Below are positions 63,301 to 64,000 of a stretch of 64,000 nt of DNA, piece by piece. Positions within the stretch are counted from its first letter, which is position 1, and every line of letters begins with the position of its first letter. Source of the DNA: Rhabditoides inermis (Eukaryota > Nematoda > Chromadorea > Rhabditida > Rhabditidae); contig CAWZYM010000172.1 in NCBI GenBank assembly GCA_963966185.1, positions 1,469,953-1,533,952 on the forward strand, given 5' to 3'. The translations under genes were made by a program, and so were the position numbers. The notes beneath the pieces are model-generated. The model saw only the letters and a program-made list of their open reading frames with translations, made no database searches and was not told where the DNA came from.

Positions 63301-63384
63301 GACGATTTCCTTGCCGGCGATGTTGTGCGCCTCCGCGGAAATGTCCGACAGATCGAACTTCTCCCCGCCCTCCGGCATCCTCAT
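54317..63384 (-). CDS. XAB2: Pre-mRNA-splicing factor SYF1 / XAB2
   Basis: A HAT-repeat scaffold of the Prp19/NTC-linked spliceosome complex, nuclear, also tied to transcription-coupled repair in animals. I reconstruct 26 exons, all phases consistent, 867 codons (human protein about 855). On the plus strand: 63298-63384, 63125-63244, 62970-63059, 62843-62911, 62693-62781, 62303-62401, 62113-62257, 61892-61983, 61632-61704, 61215-61384, 61018-61138, 60847-60897, 58596-58664, 58317-58417, 58019-58124, 57812-57862, 57570-57689, 57374-57460, 57238-57313, 56980-57089, 56658-56761, 56376-56475, 56144-56206, 55958-56056, 54564-54804, 54317-54387. Diagnostic text: [109 protein letters not shown], and an acidic tail ending [13 protein letters not shown]. 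The start may be 63384 or the second ATG at 63378. A 1.95 kb element sits in intron 12. Confidence 0.95.
55020..55650. repeat. Probable repeat debris in an XAB2 intron
   Basis: The large intron between exons 24 and 25 holds ACGGCCTGTCCGTCCGTCTG-type sequence (55070). Near 55275-55315 it holds CCCTTGAGCAAGGCG followed by AGCTCATG, which matches the 3' untranslated part of the LINE at 40.63 kb. Suggests a 3' LINE fragment on the plus strand. Confidence 0.4.
58926..58998 (+). repeat. tRNA-like sequence in left TIR
   Basis: GGCCTAGTGGTTAGCG (A box) and GGGTTCGAGTCC (B box) at tRNA spacing. The 5' and 3' ends do not pair into a full acceptor stem and the anticodon arm is irregular, so it is tRNA-derived rather than a functional tRNA. 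The mirror copy in the right TIR is 60437-60513 (minus strand); there one B-box base differs (CGAGTAC). Confidence 0.65.
59241..59966 (+). CDS. LINE ORF1-like coiled-coil protein (241 aa) inside TIR element
   Basis: A single exon beginning [14 protein letters not shown]. Ser/Thr/Pro-rich to about residue 55, then a coiled coil around residues 75-94 ([17 protein letters not shown]), then a globular part. That part ([54 protein letters not shown]) resembles the RNA-binding region of coiled-coil ORF1 proteins of non-LTR retrotransposons; the similarity is by memory of pattern only. The ORF is intact and codon use is ordinary, unlike the decayed LINEs in this window. It runs opposite to XAB2. Nothing recognisable lies in 59967-60400. 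Confidence 0.5.
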   Translation: MPKGKTSSSKFAKQPNSGTTSTDSTTFSATPIPFLTPDLSPTSILNSADHLRDFLSQTFNELSVTLGARLCSMVNESIAYLEEQIEELRQRIDELAKPKETPVPVSPPISTPIGDKEERRKRVILTRVSRSYRNYFFENTTLFGLKTTDCRIVADRDSDVFNTLLLSFNCPEDATSFIRKFNMDCPARARPDYCPEDAAKYAAAWREAIRLNDTAGRREWTVRGLELFKLRLPGQWTKIDR

Positions 63385-63603
63385 CAATCAGATGACTATA
63401 ATGTTAACAAAAATGAACATCCGTAACAATCAAGAAATAACAAAATAACGAGTAACCAGTGGAAATGAATAAGAAACAACATCGAAAATTCGAAAAATGT
63501 TTGCCGCCCAGCGCGTTGTGCAGTTGTGTTTATTTATCACTCACACCACCAAATGCACTACAATTGCAATTCCCTGGTGTCCTGGAAAATTCATAACTTC
63601 ATC

Positions 63604-63692
63604 ACATGTGATGAAGTGATGAAGTGATGAAGTGATGAAGTGATGAAGTGATGAAGTGATGAAGTGATGAAGTGATGAAGTGACGAAGTGAT
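63604..63692. repeat. Octanucleotide tandem repeat (GATGAAGT)n, about 10 units
   Basis: Regular 8-nt units with one GACGAAGT variant, about 220 nt upstream of the XAB2 start. Confidence 0.95.
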
Positions 63693-63836
63693 GAAGTTTC
63701 AATTTTCTTTTTTTTTTAAACAATTTTGTTAATTTGTAAAAGGTAATTTGTAATTTGTTTTTTTTTGTAAACTTAATCGTTTTTTACTAGTTTGAGCATT
63801 TCTCTATAGCGATAACCCAACGACGTGAAAAGCGAC

Positions 63837-63999
63837 ATGGCAGAAGCGGAAGATATCTTGTCAATTTACATAAAAGAGAAGAGGACGATGTTCCTGGGAA
63901 GTTTCTTCTACCTATTTCATGTTCCTCATCCTCATCCGTGTTTGGGGAACGCACTGACGCTAGCATTGTCGTAGAGAGAGAACCTATTTGTTGGAAGCA
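63837..63999 (+). CDS. Possible first exon of a divergent neighbour
   Basis: ATG at 63837 opens MAEAEDILSIYIKEKRTMF with a possible donor at GGGAA|GTTTCT (about 63900). If unspliced the frame stops at the window end. It is divergent from XAB2, about 450 nt away, which would give a shared promoter region. The protein is not identifiable from this fragment. Confidence 0.3.
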
Positions 64000-64000
64000 A

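Noticed and set aside
63604..63692. CRISPR-like array
   Set aside because: Contiguous 8-nt tandem repeat with no spacers, in a eukaryotic context.

Overview
The window is eukaryotic nuclear DNA: genes are split by many short GT-AG introns (about 45-60 nt, acceptors of the TTTCAG / TTTTAG type), and most of the sequence is transposon-derived. The best taxonomic clue is a spliced seven-transmembrane receptor at 32.6-36.0 kb that resembles the nematode-restricted serpentine chemoreceptors (Srt/Srx type). Together with the intron style this suggests a nematode. The clue is single and read by eye, so the assignment is tentative.

Layout. 0-24 kb and 38.6-46.3 kb are copies of one large mosaic repeat unit. 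Its order is: a promoter-like terminal module; a spliced gene for a Ulp1-type (C48) cysteine protease; a middle block with a perfect 82-nt-arm fold-back, a tRNA-derived SINE and minisatellites; a spliced gene whose 3' exons look like the C-terminus of a transposon-encoded protein; a purine-only tract of up to 600 nt; then the terminal module again. The block at 4.5-10.6 kb is repeated almost base for base at 12.4-18.2 kb (offset about 7.94-7.99 kb). The third protease locus is split by a nearly full-length LINE (18.98-22.05 kb) and ends in an inverted copy of the terminal module (23.42-23.93 kb). The fourth unit (38.66-46.3 kb) carries two more LINE insertions.

24-31.7 kb is nested repeat debris: a 3.1 kb segment bounded by about 380-bp inverted repeats, a 105-nt-arm fold-back, a non-LTR fragment, a PIF/Harbinger deletion derivative with a TTA target duplication, a small zinc-finger-like gene and a decayed LINE. 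32.6-36.0 kb is the receptor gene. 36-38.6 kb is LINE fragments, pyrimidine microsatellites and a duplicated Cys-rich exon. 47.9-52.3 kb holds two or three unrecognised spliced genes and a 1.1 kb fold-back element.

54.3-63.4 kb (minus strand) is the one clear conserved cellular gene: XAB2/SYF1, a spliceosomal HAT-repeat protein, reconstructed as 26 exons and 867 codons with consistent phases. One of its introns carries a 1.95 kb element with 283-bp terminal inverted repeats. Each inverted repeat contains a tRNA-like sequence, and the element encodes one 241-aa coiled-coil protein similar to LINE ORF1 proteins. A possible divergent first exon lies beyond it near the window end.

The most interesting candidates are the protease + transposase-like mosaic unit and the tRNA-bearing TIR element inside XAB2. 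All family calls were made by eye. Exon boundaries are inferred from splice consensus, frame and phase; no search or alignment was run.
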